From positions 41,124-105,123 of the forward strand of contig JAQUTY010000009.1 of assembly GCA_028694155.1 (NCBI GenBank): a stretch of DNA of 64,000 nucleotides, read 5' to 3'. How positions within the stretch are numbered: the first letter of the stretch is position 1; each line of letters begins with the position of its first letter. This document shows, piece by piece, positions 25,206-34,873 of this stretch. The notes under the pieces are model-generated. The model saw only the letters and a program-made list of their open reading frames with translations, ran no database searches and was not told where the DNA came from. Made by a program: the position numbers and the translations under genes. This DNA comes from Eubacteriales bacterium (GTDB taxonomy: Bacteria; Bacillota; Clostridia; Christensenellales; CAG-138).

Positions 25206-26306
25206 CTATGACTGTGCCAGATATGCGCTGATAAAGCTATCCAGATCTCCGTCCATGACGGCATTTATGTTGCCGTTCTCAACGCCCGTGCGATGATCCT
25301 TGACCAGCGTATAAGGCTGAAAAACATAGGAGCGTATCTGAGAGCCCCATTCTATTTTCTTCATCTCGCCCTTAATCTGCGACATATGCTCCTCACGCTC
25401 ACGCTCCTGAACTTCAAGCAGCTTGCCTCGGAGCATACGCATTGCCATCTCCTTATTTTGGAGCTGGCTTCGCTCGTTCTGACACTGCACAACTATTCCC
25501 GTGGGCAGGTGCGTAATGCGGATTGCAGACGAAACCTTGTTGACATTCTGACCGCCTGCTCCGCCCGACCGATAGGTGTCAACCCTCAAATCATCGGGGC
25601 TGATTTTGATGCTGTCATCGTCATTGTCAAAGATGGGAGTCACGTCCAAGCTCGAAAAAGAGGTGTGACGGCGTGCCGCCGAATCGAAGGGGGAAATTCT
25701 GACAAGGCGGTGTACGCCCTTTTCCGCCTTCAAATAGCCATATGCGTTCTCGCCTGCGACCTCGAATGTGACCGATTTCACGCCTGCATCATCGCCGTCA
25801 AGCATATCCAGCTCACGCACGGTATAGCCATGCTTTTCGCAGTAGCGGGTGTACATTCGATAGAGCATCTCCGTCCAGTCCTGCGCTTCGGTGCCGCCTG
25901 CTCCGGCATGGAGGGATAGAATGGCGTTTGACGAATCATAGGGTCCCTTCAAAAGAAGCTCCAGCCGCAAATCTGCAACCTTCTTGGCAAAATCGGCAAG
26001 CTCCTGTTTCAGCTCGTCAATCATGCTCTCATCGCCGCCCTCCTCGATAAGCTCTATGAGCGTATCCAAATCTCCCGACTGTGCATCGAGTTTGACAAGG
26101 CGGTTGAGCTTGCCCTGCAAAAGTTTGATTCGAGCATTGACCTTGCCGGCATTTTCTACATCATTCCAAAAATCGGGTGCGGTCATCTGCTCATCCAGTT
26201 CACCAAGCTCCGCTTTGATGGCGTCAACATTCATCTGGGTGTGCGCCTGTTTGAGCGTCTCATTGAGTTCATTTAGTTCGAATACATACTCGTCCAATGG
26301 TATCAT
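25206..26306 (-). CDS. prfB: Peptide chain release factor 2
   Basis: Recognises UGA and UAA stop codons and triggers peptide release. The 366 residues contain the stop-recognition motif SPF (in VRISPFDSAARR) and the catalytic GGQ (SGGAGGQNVNKV, near 245), with the usual N-terminal helical domain. Unlike many bacterial prfB genes there is no in-frame UGA and no programmed +1 frameshift near codon 25. It begins three bases after the secA stop and has no separate ribosome binding site. Confidence 0.95.
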   Translation of the reverse strand: MIPLDEYVFELNELNETLKQAHTQMNVDAIKAELGELDEQMTAPDFWNDVENAGKVNARIKLLQGKLNRLVKLDAQSGDLDTLIELIEEGGDESMIDELKQELADFAKKVADLRLELLLKGPYDSSNAILSLHAGAGGTEAQDWTEMLYRMYTRYCEKHGYTVRELDMLDGDDAGVKSVTFEVAGENAYGYLKAEKGVHRLVRISPFDSAARRHTSFSSLDVTPIFDNDDDSIKISPDDLRVDTYRSGGAGGQNVNKVSSAIRITHLPTGIVVQCQNERSQLQNKEMAMRMLRGKLLEVQEREREEHMSQIKGEMKKIEWGSQIRSYVFQPYTLVKDHRTGVENGNINAVMDGDLDSFISAYLAQS

Positions 26307-26309
26307 AGC

Positions 26310-29057
26310 TTAATTCTTTCCACAACAATTCTTATATTTTTTTCCGCTTCCGCAGGGGCAGGGATCGTTCCTGCCTATCTTATCCTCACGTCTGAGCTTG
26401 ACAGGCTTATTGCCGTCCTCGCTGGGCGTTTCTATTGGTCGTGCAATCTGCTCACGCTGCATGGGCGCTCTCTTTACCGTGACCTTGAGAATGCGCTTGA
26501 CCGCCCCCTCACGAATGGATTCGACCATAGCATCGAACATATCGAAGCCCTCTTGCGTGTAGGCATTTATGGGATCCTTCTGGGCGTATGCCCTAAGTCC
26601 GATACCCTGCTTGAGCTGATGCATGGCGTCTATGTGATCCATCCAATAGGTGTCCACGCTCCTAAGCAGCACCACACGCTCGACCTCACGCATATCCACG
26701 CCCTCTGCCATAAGCTCCTTCTCCTTGAGCTGCATTCTGCCCTCAACAAAATCGTGGGCAATGCTCTGGGCGTCCGAAAGCGACAGCTTTTTGAGATCCT
26801 TGCCGCCGAACAAATCCGTATTCTCGCAGGCGCACAGCTCGCAAATCTCGTGGCTGACTGCTGCTAAATTCCACTCGGAAGCATGGCTATGCTCGTTGCA
26901 GTAGGCTCCCACAATGTTCTTTATTGTAGTGTCGGTCATGTCTTGGAAGGAGGCGTGCATATCCTCGCCCATCAAGACCTTGCGACGCTGACCATAGATA
27001 ATCTCACGCTGCTTATTCATTACATCATCGTAGCGCAAAACGTTCTTTCTGGTTTCAAAGTTTCCTGTCTCGACCCTTCGCTGCGCACCCTCAATCTGCT
27101 TTGTGATGATGATATTCTCAATGGGTATCTCATCGTTGGGCGACAGACGTGACATTATGCCCTCCATCCTGTCCGCACCAAATCTGCGCATCAGCTCGTC
27201 CTGAAGCGATACATAGAACCGTGTGCTGCCCGGATCGCCCTGACGGCCTGCTCTGCCTCTTAGCTGATTGTCAATGCGGCGGCTCTCGTGCCGTTCGGTG
27301 CCAATAATGTGCAGTCCTCCAAGGGCTACGACCTGTTCATGCTCCCTTTCAGTTTCCATCTTGAACTGTTTGTAATAGTCCTGATACTTGCCTCTTGCCC
27401 AGAGTATCTCCGCATCGTCCGTTTCGGCATGTCCGGTTGCTTCCTCAATGAGCTCCTCCTCCATGCCGTCCTGCAATAACGCTCGGCGTGCCAAAAAGTC
27501 GGGATTGCCGCCAAGTAGTATATCCGTGCCACGTCCTGCCATGTTTGTGGCAATGGTGACCTGTCCCAGCTTACCTGCCTGAGCTACTATCTCTGCTTCC
27601 TTTGCATGATACTTTGCGTTTAGCACCTCGTGTGCAACGCCCTGACGCTTGAGCATATCGCTTAGATACTCACTTCTTTCAACCGAGATTGTGCCAACCA
27701 GTATGGGCTGTCCCGTCTTGTGCAGCTCCTTTATCTCATCGACAACCGCACGGAACTTGCCCGCCTCGGTTGAGTACACAACGTCACGATTATCTTGGCG
27801 AATCAGGGGCTTGTTGGTGGGAATCTCCACAACGTCCAAATCATAGATGTCCGCAAACTCGCTCTCCTCTGTCTTTGCCGTACCAGTCATGCCTGCCAGC
27901 TTCTTGTACATACGGAAATAATTCTGGAAGGTGATGGTTGCCAAGGTTTTGTTCTCGTTTTCGACCTTGACGCCCTCTTTTGCCTCCAACGCCTGATGCA
28001 GACCCTCGTTGAATCGTCTGCCTATCATCAATCTGCCCGTAAACTCGTCCACGATGATGACCTGCCCGTTCTGCACGACATAGTCCTTGTCACGCTCGAA
28101 CATGGCGTTGGCACGCAACGCCTGATGAATGTAGTGGTTTAGCTCGGTATTGTCTGCATCGGACAGGCTCTCAACATTGAAATATCGCTCCGCCTTCTGT
28201 ATGCCCTCGGCGGTGAGCTGCACGGCTCTGCGCTTTATATCGCACATATAGTCGCCGCTTTCCTCCATCTGTGCGCCCATAATCTGATCGGACTTTGAAA
28301 TATCTTTAATATTCTCGCCACGCTTGAGACTGCGCACAAAGCGATTCGCCTCGATGTACATTTGTGAGCTTTCCTCGCCCTTGCCGCTTATAATCAACGG
28401 GGTACGCGCCTCATCAATTAGGATTGAGTCCACCTCGTCAACGATGGCAAAGGCAAGCTCCCTCTGCACCATTCGTTCCTTGTACACGACCATGTTGTCA
28501 CGCAGATAGTCAAACCCCAACTCGTTGTTTGTTCCGTAGGTTATGTCGCAGTCATACGCTTGCTTGCGCTCCTCAGGGCTTAAATCATGAACGATGCAGC
28601 CCACGGACAGACCCAAAAAGCGATGTATCTTTCCCATCCATTGTGCGTCACGCTTTGCCAAATAGTCATTGACCGTGACTATGTGAACGCCGTTTCCTAA
28701 AAGTGCATTGAGATATGCCGGAAGAGTCGCCACAAGGGTCTTGCCCTCGCCCGTTTTCATCTCGGCTATGCGCCCCTGATGCAGAACCATTCCACCAAGA
28801 AGCTGAACATCAAAATGACGCATTTCCACCGTTCTTATGCTCGCCTCACGAACGACTGCGAACGCCTCGCACATTATGTCGTCCATGGTCTCGCCATTTT
28901 GCAGACGCTCCTTAAAAATGGCGGTCTGAGCACGCAACTCTGCATCTGTCATGGCGTGATATTTGCTCTCAAGAGCATTTATTTTAGCTACAAGGGGCTT
29001 GAGCTTTTTGAGCTTGCTCTCGCTCGTGTTTCCCAATATTTTATCGATAAATCCCAT
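26310..29057 (-). CDS. secA: Preprotein translocase ATPase SecA
   Basis: ATPase motor of the Sec export pathway, cytosolic and membrane-associated. The 915 residues include Walker [14 protein letters not shown] (near 102), [15 protein letters not shown] (near 210), the preprotein-binding region, the conserved [10 protein letters not shown] block (near 640), and the C-terminal zinc-binding SEC-C motif [22 protein letters not shown] precedes ATG. It lies downstream of ogg (90-base gap) and upstream of prfB. Confidence 0.97.
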   Translation of the reverse strand: MGFIDKILGNTSESKLKKLKPLVAKINALESKYHAMTDAELRAQTAIFKERLQNGETMDDIMCEAFAVVREASIRTVEMRHFDVQLLGGMVLHQGRIAEMKTGEGKTLVATLPAYLNALLGNGVHIVTVNDYLAKRDAQWMGKIHRFLGLSVGCIVHDLSPEERKQAYDCDITYGTNNELGFDYLRDNMVVYKERMVQRELAFAIVDEVDSILIDEARTPLIISGKGEESSQMYIEANRFVRSLKRGENIKDISKSDQIMGAQMEESGDYMCDIKRRAVQLTAEGIQKAERYFNVESLSDADNTELNHYIHQALRANAMFERDKDYVVQNGQVIIVDEFTGRLMIGRRFNEGLHQALEAKEGVKVENENKTLATITFQNYFRMYKKLAGMTGTAKTEESEFADIYDLDVVEIPTNKPLIRQDNRDVVYSTEAGKFRAVVDEIKELHKTGQPILVGTISVERSEYLSDMLKRQGVAHEVLNAKYHAKEAEIVAQAGKLGQVTIATNMAGRGTDILLGGNPDFLARRALLQDGMEEELIEEATGHAETDDAEILWARGKYQDYYKQFKMETEREHEQVVALGGLHIIGTERHESRRIDNQLRGRAGRQGDPGSTRFYVSLQDELMRRFGADRMEGIMSRLSPNDEIPIENIIITKQIEGAQRRVETGNFETRKNVLRYDDVMNKQREIIYGQRRKVLMGEDMHASFQDMTDTTIKNIVGAYCNEHSHASEWNLAAVSHEICELCACENTDLFGGKDLKKLSLSDAQSIAHDFVEGRMQLKEKELMAEGVDMREVERVVLLRSVDTYWMDHIDAMHQLKQGIGLRAYAQKDPINAYTQEGFDMFDAMVESIREGAVKRILKVTVKRAPMQREQIARPIETPSEDGNKPVKLRREDKIGRNDPCPCGSGKKYKNCCGKN

Positions 29058-29147
29058 CGTTCTCTCCTTTAATTACATACTAAATAAAAGTATACCACAT
29101 TTTGGGTGGTACGCAAAGGGGGGATTGTGACATTTTATGGTCTTTTA

Positions 29148-29945
29148 TTAACTCTTTGTCTCTCGTGCAAAGAAAAACATATACTGCTGCATCACGCCCG
29201 AAAAGCCCTTATAGGGGGCAAGGTCAATCTCGCCGTTATATTCCGAATCAATAATGCGATTTATCCATACATCTCTTGGAAATGCGTCCAAACGATGATA
29301 GCCGAACAGCAACACGCAGGAGGCAACCTTCATGCCTACTCCCTTCAGCTTCATCAGCTTCTCAAGCAAGGCTCCATCGTCAAGGCTGTTGAGCTTATCA
29401 AGTGCAAATAAGCCATCGGCTACAAGCTCGGCTGCGTCTTTGACGTACTGGGTGCGATAGCCAAGCGAGCACGCTGCAAGCTCGTTGGTCGGCGCATTTT
29501 TAAGGCTTTGCGCCGTTGGGAAGGAATATATCCCTTCGTCAATTTGCTCTCCGAATTTGCGGCATAACGCCTCCACGGAGGTCTTGATTGCAGGAATGCT
29601 CTTGCGCTGCGAAATGATGAACGACACAAGCATCTCAAAAGGCTCCTGTCGCAAAATCCTTATCCCTCTGCCAAAGTCTACCGCTTGGCGCATGTAGCCG
29701 TCCTCCTTGGGAACGGCCAAAGAAAAGCAAGCATAGTCGGTATCCATGTCAAAATAGCTCTTCCAAAGAGAGTTGTACTCATCACAGGTGCAATCGAGCA
29801 GGCAGCAACCGTCCTGCTCAATGATGTTGAGCCTTCTGCCAAACGCAACGAGTCGATAGCCGTTCTCAACTCGGTTGAGACGGAAGCATTGACCGCTGTG
29901 AGCAATCTTTTGAATATTGAAGTCTAGTGAGCTGATTTTATACAT
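29148..29945 (-). CDS. ogg: 8-oxoguanine DNA glycosylase/AP lyase (OGG1 type)
   Basis: Base-excision repair enzyme that removes 8-oxoguanine and nicks the abasic site. The 265 residues show the N-terminal domain with SGQCFRLNR, the helix-hairpin-helix with the catalytic Lys in LKGVGMKVASCVLLFG (near 218), and the catalytic Asp in FPRDVWINR (near 235). The start shown has no Shine-Dalgarno sequence and lies right behind the terminator of the upstream nuclease gene, so its promoter is unclear. AlkA-type glycosylases share the fold but lack the Lys motif. Confidence 0.85.
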   Translation of the reverse strand: MYKISSLDFNIQKIAHSGQCFRLNRVENGYRLVAFGRRLNIIEQDGCCLLDCTCDEYNSLWKSYFDMDTDYACFSLAVPKEDGYMRQAVDFGRGIRILRQEPFEMLVSFIISQRKSIPAIKTSVEALCRKFGEQIDEGIYSFPTAQSLKNAPTNELAACSLGYRTQYVKDAAELVADGLFALDKLNSLDDGALLEKLMKLKGVGMKVASCVLLFGYHRLDAFPRDVWINRIIDSEYNGEIDLAPYKGFSGVMQQYMFFFARETKS

Positions 29946-29957
29946 GGTTCAAAAGAA

Positions 29958-29986
29958 GTGCTTGGCAAGTCCAGCCTGTCAAGCAC
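29958..29986 (-). terminator. Terminator of the dockerin nuclease gene
   Basis: Minus strand stem GTGCTTGaCAG (from 29986) with CTTGcCAAGCAC, loop GCTGGA, followed by TTCTTTTG. Confidence 0.55.
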
Positions 29987-29996
29987 CATGTGTTCG

Positions 29997-31151
29997 TTAG
30001 CCCCAGATTACATTTGCAAGCGAAGGGCAATCGATGAACGGATTGCGGTTGCCGTGCGTCTGTTGAGCGTAGTTGTTGCGATTGATCTCTACCGAATCGG
30101 GGTCGTCCATCATGTTCCACTCAAGGAACATGACATAGGCTGCTGCGTCTGACGAGCAGGCGTGAATGTCCCCAAAGGTCAAAGAATCATACTTTGAATT
30201 TATCAGCACATAGAACACGATACGAGCTACATCACCCTTGACATTGTCGTTAGGCTCGAACTTGTTGAGCGAGCCTGAATAGTATCCGCAGTTAGTGCCG
30301 GCAGGAGAGGTCGAGGTTTTGAAGGTCTGCCCACTTGCAAACTCACCGTAGGCGTAATTGCTGCGATTGCTGTTTGCCTGCGGATATGTGGGGCGCATGA
30401 CATTGATGTCGCCCTCGCAAATGCTGCCGCCCAAGGAGTCGGGCCAGCAATGCTCACGGTTCCAGCCACTCCAGCCGCTTGACGACAGTGTCGTGGTTCT
30501 TGTAATCCACTCCTGCGAGTAGAACAGGCGCATCTTGCCCGAATGGGACGAATCAGTGTCCGAGTAAGGCAGGGTCGTTTTCAGTCCGTTATAGCCCACG
30601 GACGCATCGGTCATATAGGATACCTTTGAGATGAGGGCACTCTGTAGGGAGGATTTTGACATATTCATCATCTCTTGGAAGGTTCCGATTGAGTTGTAAT
30701 AGGTTCCTGTATAGTAGACCTCAAGCGTGGCAGGAGGTGTTGCACTCGGTGTTGCAGTCGGTGTTGCAGTCGGTGTTGCAGTCGGCGTTGCGGTTGGAGT
30801 TGCGGTTGGAGTTGCGGTTGGTGTTGCAGTCGGTGTTGCAGTTGGTGTGTCCGAAGGCACATCAGTGGCGGTTGGCGGTAACAGATTGGGAACGAGCTTG
30901 ACGATGAAGCGAAGAATCCTTGCCGCATCTGCGGAATCCGTTTCTCCATCGTAGGTTACATCGCCAAGCAAAAGCTGCTCGGCATCCAGCTCCTCCAGCT
31001 TAACTACATGGCGAAGTATCGCCGATGCATCGGCAGCAGTTACTTCATTGTCTCGGTTTACATCTCCCATACCATAATCAGGAAATGCCAAGGCAGACGC
31101 GCTGCCAAGCACCATGCACATGACCATAAGAATACTGATAAGCTTTTTCAT
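29997..31151 (-). CDS. Dockerin protein with endonuclease I domain
   Basis: A 384-residue exported nuclease: signal peptide (about 1-23), type I dockerin (GDVNRDNEVTAADASAILR and GDVTYDGETDSADAARILR), a long Ala-Thr-Pro repeat linker, and an endonuclease I (EndA/Dns-type) domain with the catalytic NREHCWP motif, a calcium/magnesium-dependent non-specific DNase/RNase. Start at 31151 is preferred over a TTG seven codons upstream because GGGAG is suitably spaced. The linker is coded by a 12-base tandem repeat. The nuclease probably scavenges nucleic acid outside the cell, held through the dockerin. Confidence 0.88.
   Translation of the reverse strand: MKKLISILMVMCMVLGSASALAFPDYGMGDVNRDNEVTAADASAILRHVVKLEELDAEQLLLGDVTYDGETDSADAARILRFIVKLVPNLLPPTATDVPSDTPTATPTATPTATPTATPTATPTATPTATPTATPSATPPATLEVYYTGTYYNSIGTFQEMMNMSKSSLQSALISKVSYMTDASVGYNGLKTTLPYSDTDSSHSGKMRLFYSQEWITRTTTLSSSGWSGWNREHCWPDSLGGSICEGDINVMRPTYPQANSNRSNYAYGEFASGQTFKTSTSPAGTNCGYYSGSLNKFEPNDNVKGDVARIVFYVLINSKYDSLTFGDIHACSSDAAAYVMFLEWNMMDDPDSVEINRNNYAQQTHGNRNPFIDCPSLANVIWG
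30736..30843 (-). repeat. Nine-unit 12-base tandem repeat coding the Thr-Pro linker
   Basis: Nine copies of a 12-base unit (GGTGTTGCAGTC on the plus strand, four adjacent ones nearly identical) encode the Pro-Thr-Ala-Thr linker. Unit gain or loss would keep the frame. A shorter related array codes the linker of the gene at 23983-25197 (about 24847-24917). Confidence 0.85.
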
Positions 31152-31180
31152 TGATGTTCTCCCTATTCGCAATTAAAGTC

Positions 31181-31232
31181 ATTTTACCCTTTGTGAATAG
31201 AAAAAGCAAGTATAACGGACAAAATTGTCGAA
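31181..31232 (-). promoter_or_regulatory. Promoter of the dockerin nuclease with upstream TTGTCGAA box
   Basis: Minus strand TTGCTT (31204-31209), 17-base spacer, TAAAAT (31181-31186). TTGTCGAA (31225-31232, plus strand) lies 15 bases upstream of the -35, where an activator such as Spo0A could bind. Confidence 0.55.
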
Positions 31233-31239
31233 TAGTTGT

Positions 31240-32643
31240 TCAAGTCCACCAGCCGTTGTCGCCGTGCAACGTCAACGCCGATATTGGTTCTGCCGCAACC
31301 TGGACTGCGCCACAGTTGTAATCGAGGTTGGGGTTGAACATGGGGTCGCCATGAACGAGCATGGGGCGGAACACGTCCATTAGTCGCTCAGAGTTCTTTG
31401 CATCGGGTATGGTGGGTCGTTCGGAACTTTGCACTACCAGTACCGCTTGCGGAACATAAACCACGCCGAGCATACGCTGCTGCAATCGGTGACAGAACTC
31501 CTCAGCAAAGCCTACCCTAGACAGCGTTTCATCAAAGCCGCTTAGTGAATCGAATATGGATCTTTTGACCATCAGACCGTCCAGCCTCAGTGCGCTGACG
31601 TTTCGGATACAGTCGGTAAAGAACGAACAGTATTCGTCCCTTGGCTCAATTTTCCTATCCTCATACAACGAGAAAAGACCGCCAAACAGCCCCACAACCA
31701 CACCGCAGCTATTGAGTGTGCCAAGAGCATATTCCAATCTGCCACCCGCTGCCCCTATTCCACGCTCCGCCGCCATCTCCATCAGAACACCCATAAAATC
31801 GCCTGATTTGGGGGTCGTACCTGCGGACATGAAAAGCAGAAATTTGCCGTGGGCAAGGGCAGTCGCCTTGTTTGCATCAGCTGCAAGGTTTGAAGGATCG
31901 GCACATCTGTACACTATTGCCGCCTTGTTGCGTTCAAGACTTACATACAGGCGTTCGAGCCGCTTCTCGTACGGTGCGGCATCAGCTATGACAAGCTCAT
32001 AGTTGTCGTATACGCTGACCTGCTCGATGGACAGCAGCGTTTCCTTGAGAGCCTCATATCCGCTTGTGTTGATAAGGATAACGGATACCATTCCCGTTGT
32101 CGCCTTGGGACGCCACGGCGTAATCATCAGCGGCGCACGCTTTATTTGTCTAAGCAGTACTCTTGGAATGTGGCTCACCTTTTTTGCCTGTCGTGTCATA
32201 TCCAGCGCAAAGTCGTGCGTTGAGTAATGCTTTCCGCCTGCACGGTTGAATAGGTCGCGGCTCACCAGCAACGCCCCTCCGATATAGTTGCAGCTCTTGA
32301 GCGTTTGTGGTGAGTAGTCGGGCTTGAACAAAGGATTCTTTCCGCACTCATCTTCATCACAGTACACACAGTCTGCGCCCTGTGTTACCTCCTTTGCAAA
32401 CATGAACAGTGCATCATTTCTAAGCTGTGACCCACTGGGCAAAAAGAGAAGGCAATCCCCCGATGCAGAATCAATATCAGCCTGCTCAAAATTGCGATAG
32501 CTCTGCTCGGCTAAATCAAGCTCGCTGTCGCAGACTATGCTGATAAGCGGCGGCGGGTCAAAGCGTGTTTGGCTCTGCTCCTTTAGCTGTTCCATTGTTG
32601 GCTCTGTTCGTTTGAGATACTCTTTATAGCGTGTTTCATTCAT
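31240..32643 (-). CDS. Glycosyltransferase family 2-like protein
   Basis: A 467-residue protein with two GT2-like halves. The N-terminal half carries CVYCDEDE and a following NPLFKPDYSPQTLKSCNYIGGALLVSRDLF block, typical of O-antigen/rhamnan GT2 enzymes; the second half starts VSVILINTSGYEALKETLLSIE and ends with an FDETL...F-AEEFCHRL acceptor-type motif. It has no membrane helix. It probably adds sugars to a surface polymer. The first half lacks an obvious nucleotide-binding start, so one half may be inactive. Start is uncertain: ATG 32643 or TTG 32661; neither has a clear ribosome binding site. Confidence 0.72.
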   Translation of the reverse strand: MNETRYKEYLKRTEPTMEQLKEQSQTRFDPPPLISIVCDSELDLAEQSYRNFEQADIDSASGDCLLFLPSGSQLRNDALFMFAKEVTQGADCVYCDEDECGKNPLFKPDYSPQTLKSCNYIGGALLVSRDLFNRAGGKHYSTHDFALDMTRQAKKVSHIPRVLLRQIKRAPLMITPWRPKATTGMVSVILINTSGYEALKETLLSIEQVSVYDNYELVIADAAPYEKRLERLYVSLERNKAAIVYRCADPSNLAADANKATALAHGKFLLFMSAGTTPKSGDFMGVLMEMAAERGIGAAGGRLEYALGTLNSCGVVVGLFGGLFSLYEDRKIEPRDEYCSFFTDCIRNVSALRLDGLMVKRSIFDSLSGFDETLSRVGFAEEFCHRLQQRMLGVVYVPQAVLVVQSSERPTIPDAKNSERLMDVFRPMLVHGDPMFNPNLDYNCGAVQVAAEPISALTLHGDNGWWT

Positions 32644-32720
32644 ACTTTTATTGTGCGACAAGGTTCATGTTTTCATGCAAAACAGCATAAATACGCACAG
32701 TTGTTGTATAAACATTCTGA

Positions 32721-32749
32721 TTGATTTTTGTGTCCATTTGGTCTACACT
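32721..32749 (+). promoter_or_regulatory. Promoter of the amidase-arc operon, placed for a leaderless transcript
   Basis: TTGATT (32721-32726), 17-base spacer, TACACT (32744-32749), six bases before the ATG at 32756; no Shine-Dalgarno sequence. Confidence 0.6.
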
Positions 32750-32755
32750 ATAAAT

Positions 32756-33640
32756 ATGAAAAAGATGCTGGTCATGGGTATTGTCTTTTGCTTGCTTGCA
32801 GCCTCTGTCGGTTGCAAGTGTTTAGCTGTATCAACAAGCCCCACCACCGAGCCTACGGCAGAACCCACTTTACACATTCCTACTACCCCCACCCCTTCGC
32901 CCTCACCCCAAGCAGTTGTTATCATGGCATCATCATCGCCCACGTCCACGCCAATATCAACGCCCCAGCCCACTCCTTCGCCCGAACCGCTTTTGCTTGA
33001 TGGGCTAATTATCGGGATAGACGCAGGGCATCAAAAGCACAGCAACTCCGACTGCGAACAGATTTGCCCAGATTCACCCCAAACAAAAAGCAAGGTGTCC
33101 AGCGGTACGCGCGGCATTCAAACACGCATCTATGAGTATGAGGTCAACCTCGATGTTGCGCTCATTCTTCGAGATTTGTTGGAGGCTTCGGGTGCTATTG
33201 TAGTGATGGTTCGTACCGACAACGATGTGAATATCTCCAATCAGGAGCGAGCGCAGCTTTTCAATAACGCAAACGTTGATTTGGCGGTCAGATTACATTG
33301 TAACGGCTCTGACGATCACAGCAATCGTGGTGCGTTCATGCTCATTCCCGATGAGGCGCATACCGATTGGTACAATGAGAACCTTGAGGCTGCAACCTGC
33401 ATCATTGGCAGCTACTGTGAGTTGACAGGGCTTACCATGCGTGGTGCTTCCAACGGCATCACCGAACGTGACGATCAGACAGGCTTTAATTGGTGCAATC
33501 GACCCATTGTAAATATCGAGATGGGTCACATGACCAACGCCGATGAGGATATACTTTTGACAGATCCCGATTTTCAACAGCTCATGGCTCGCGGGATTTA
33601 TGACGGAATAGCAGAATACTTTACGAAAGGACAAAAATAA
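32756..33640 (+). CDS. N-acetylmuramoyl-L-alanine amidase, exported
   Basis: A 294-residue cell-wall hydrolase (amidase_3 fold) that cuts the bond between muramic acid and the stem peptide. Signal peptide with a possible lipobox (ASVGC), Thr-Pro-Ser linker (about 26-80), then zinc-site motifs IGIDAGHQ, EYEVNLDVA, VRLHCNGSDD and NIEMGHMTNADED with the catalytic Glu. The start at 32756 opens the signal peptide (MKKMLVMG). Its stop overlaps the arcA start (TAATG), an unexpected coupling of a wall enzyme to arginine catabolism. Confidence 0.88.
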   Translation: MKKMLVMGIVFCLLAASVGCKCLAVSTSPTTEPTAEPTLHIPTTPTPSPSPQAVVIMASSSPTSTPISTPQPTPSPEPLLLDGLIIGIDAGHQKHSNSDCEQICPDSPQTKSKVSSGTRGIQTRIYEYEVNLDVALILRDLLEASGAIVVMVRTDNDVNISNQERAQLFNNANVDLAVRLHCNGSDDHSNRGAFMLIPDEAHTDWYNENLEAATCIIGSYCELTGLTMRGASNGITERDDQTGFNWCNRPIVNIEMGHMTNADEDILLTDPDFQQLMARGIYDGIAEYFTKGQK

Positions 33641-34860
33641 TGCAATCACCCATCTTGGTACAGTCCGAGGTCGGACGACTTAAAACAGTTCTCGTCCATC
33701 GCCCCGGTGCGGAGCTTGAAAACCTCATGCCAGAGTACATGGCACGTCAGTTGTTTGACGACATTCCCTATCTTGTACATGCCCGTGAGGAACACGACGT
33801 GTTTGCAAAGACCCTCAAGGATTGCGGCGTGGAGGTTCTTTATCTTGAAGATCTTCTCAAGGAAGCCGTGCAAAGTGCATCGTGTCGTGACGAACTGGTG
33901 TGGGAATACATTCGTGAAGCCAACATATCCATAGCAGGTGCGGAGCAGGCAATATCGGAATATCTTTCCGATATGTCGCTTGATGATCTCATCTCAACCA
34001 TGGGTGGCGGTATTCGTAAAAGCCAGCTAAACGCAGGCATCAAGATGCATCTTGTGGACTATATCGACGACGCCTATCCCTTCTATGTCGATCCCATGCC
34101 AAACCTGTATTTCACAAGAGATCCCTTTGCCAACGTAGGTACGGGAGTTTTAATCTCCAGAATGCAGAATGAAGTCCGTCAGCGTGAGACTCTCTTTGCA
34201 AAATACATTTTCAAGTATCACCCCGTCTACAAGTGGGTCAGAAAGTGGCACGACCGTTCCGATATACACAATATTGAAGGCGGCGACTGTCTCGTTCTCA
34301 ACTCGTCAACGCTCGCTATTGGCATATCCGAGCGTACAAGTCCACAGGCGATAGAGCTGGTTGCAAACCGTCTCATCTCGCCGCAAACGGGCATCACCCG
34401 TGTTATTGCGATTAACATTCCAAAGGTGCGTGCCTTCATGCACCTTGATACCGTTATGACCATGGTTGATGTGGACACCTTTGTGGTTCACCCCAACATT
34501 TGGCATAACCTGCGCTGCTTCTCTTTGACCAAGGTAGATGACAAGCTGGTAATCAACGAGGCACGCGAATCATTTGTCGATCTAATGAAGGACGTTCTTG
34601 GGAAGGACGAGATCAACCTTATCGAATGTGGTGGCGGCGGCGTAATCGACGCAGCTCGTGAGCAATGGAACGATGGCGCAAACACACTTGCGGTAGCTCC
34701 CGGCGAGGTAATCACCTATTCGAGAAACTATGTTACAAATCGCATACTGCGTGAAAAGGGTTTTACCGTACACGAGATACCCTCTGCCGAGCTATCCCGT
34801 GGAAGGGGCGGCCCACGCTGCATGAGTATGCCGTTCGTAAGAGAAAGTATAGAAGACTAA
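33640..34860 (+). CDS. arcA: Arginine deiminase
   Basis: Hydrolyses arginine to citrulline and ammonia, first step of the arginine deiminase pathway, giving ATP and acid resistance. The 406 residues include [10 protein letters not shown] (near 156), the catalytic pair regions NIEGGDCL and [10 protein letters not shown], and the catalytic Cys in [15 protein letters not shown] at the end. AAAGGAC lies before the ATG, which overlaps the amidase stop. Confidence 0.95.
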   Translation: MQSPILVQSEVGRLKTVLVHRPGAELENLMPEYMARQLFDDIPYLVHAREEHDVFAKTLKDCGVEVLYLEDLLKEAVQSASCRDELVWEYIREANISIAGAEQAISEYLSDMSLDDLISTMGGGIRKSQLNAGIKMHLVDYIDDAYPFYVDPMPNLYFTRDPFANVGTGVLISRMQNEVRQRETLFAKYIFKYHPVYKWVRKWHDRSDIHNIEGGDCLVLNSSTLAIGISERTSPQAIELVANRLISPQTGITRVIAINIPKVRAFMHLDTVMTMVDVDTFVVHPNIWHNLRCFSLTKVDDKLVINEARESFVDLMKDVLGKDEINLIECGGGGVIDAAREQWNDGANTLAVAPGEVITYSRNYVTNRILREKGFTVHEIPSAELSRGRGGPRCMSMPFVRESIED

Positions 34861-34873
34861 AAGGAGGATAACC

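Noticed and set aside
25206..26306. Programmed frameshift in prfB
   Set aside because: The reading frame is continuous from ATG to the end; no internal UGA.
30736..30843. CRISPR-like short repeat array
   Set aside because: Units are tandem with no spacers and code a Thr-Pro linker in frame.
32651..32755. Longer N-terminus for the amidase
   Set aside because: The added residues precede a clear signal peptide and include the promoter.
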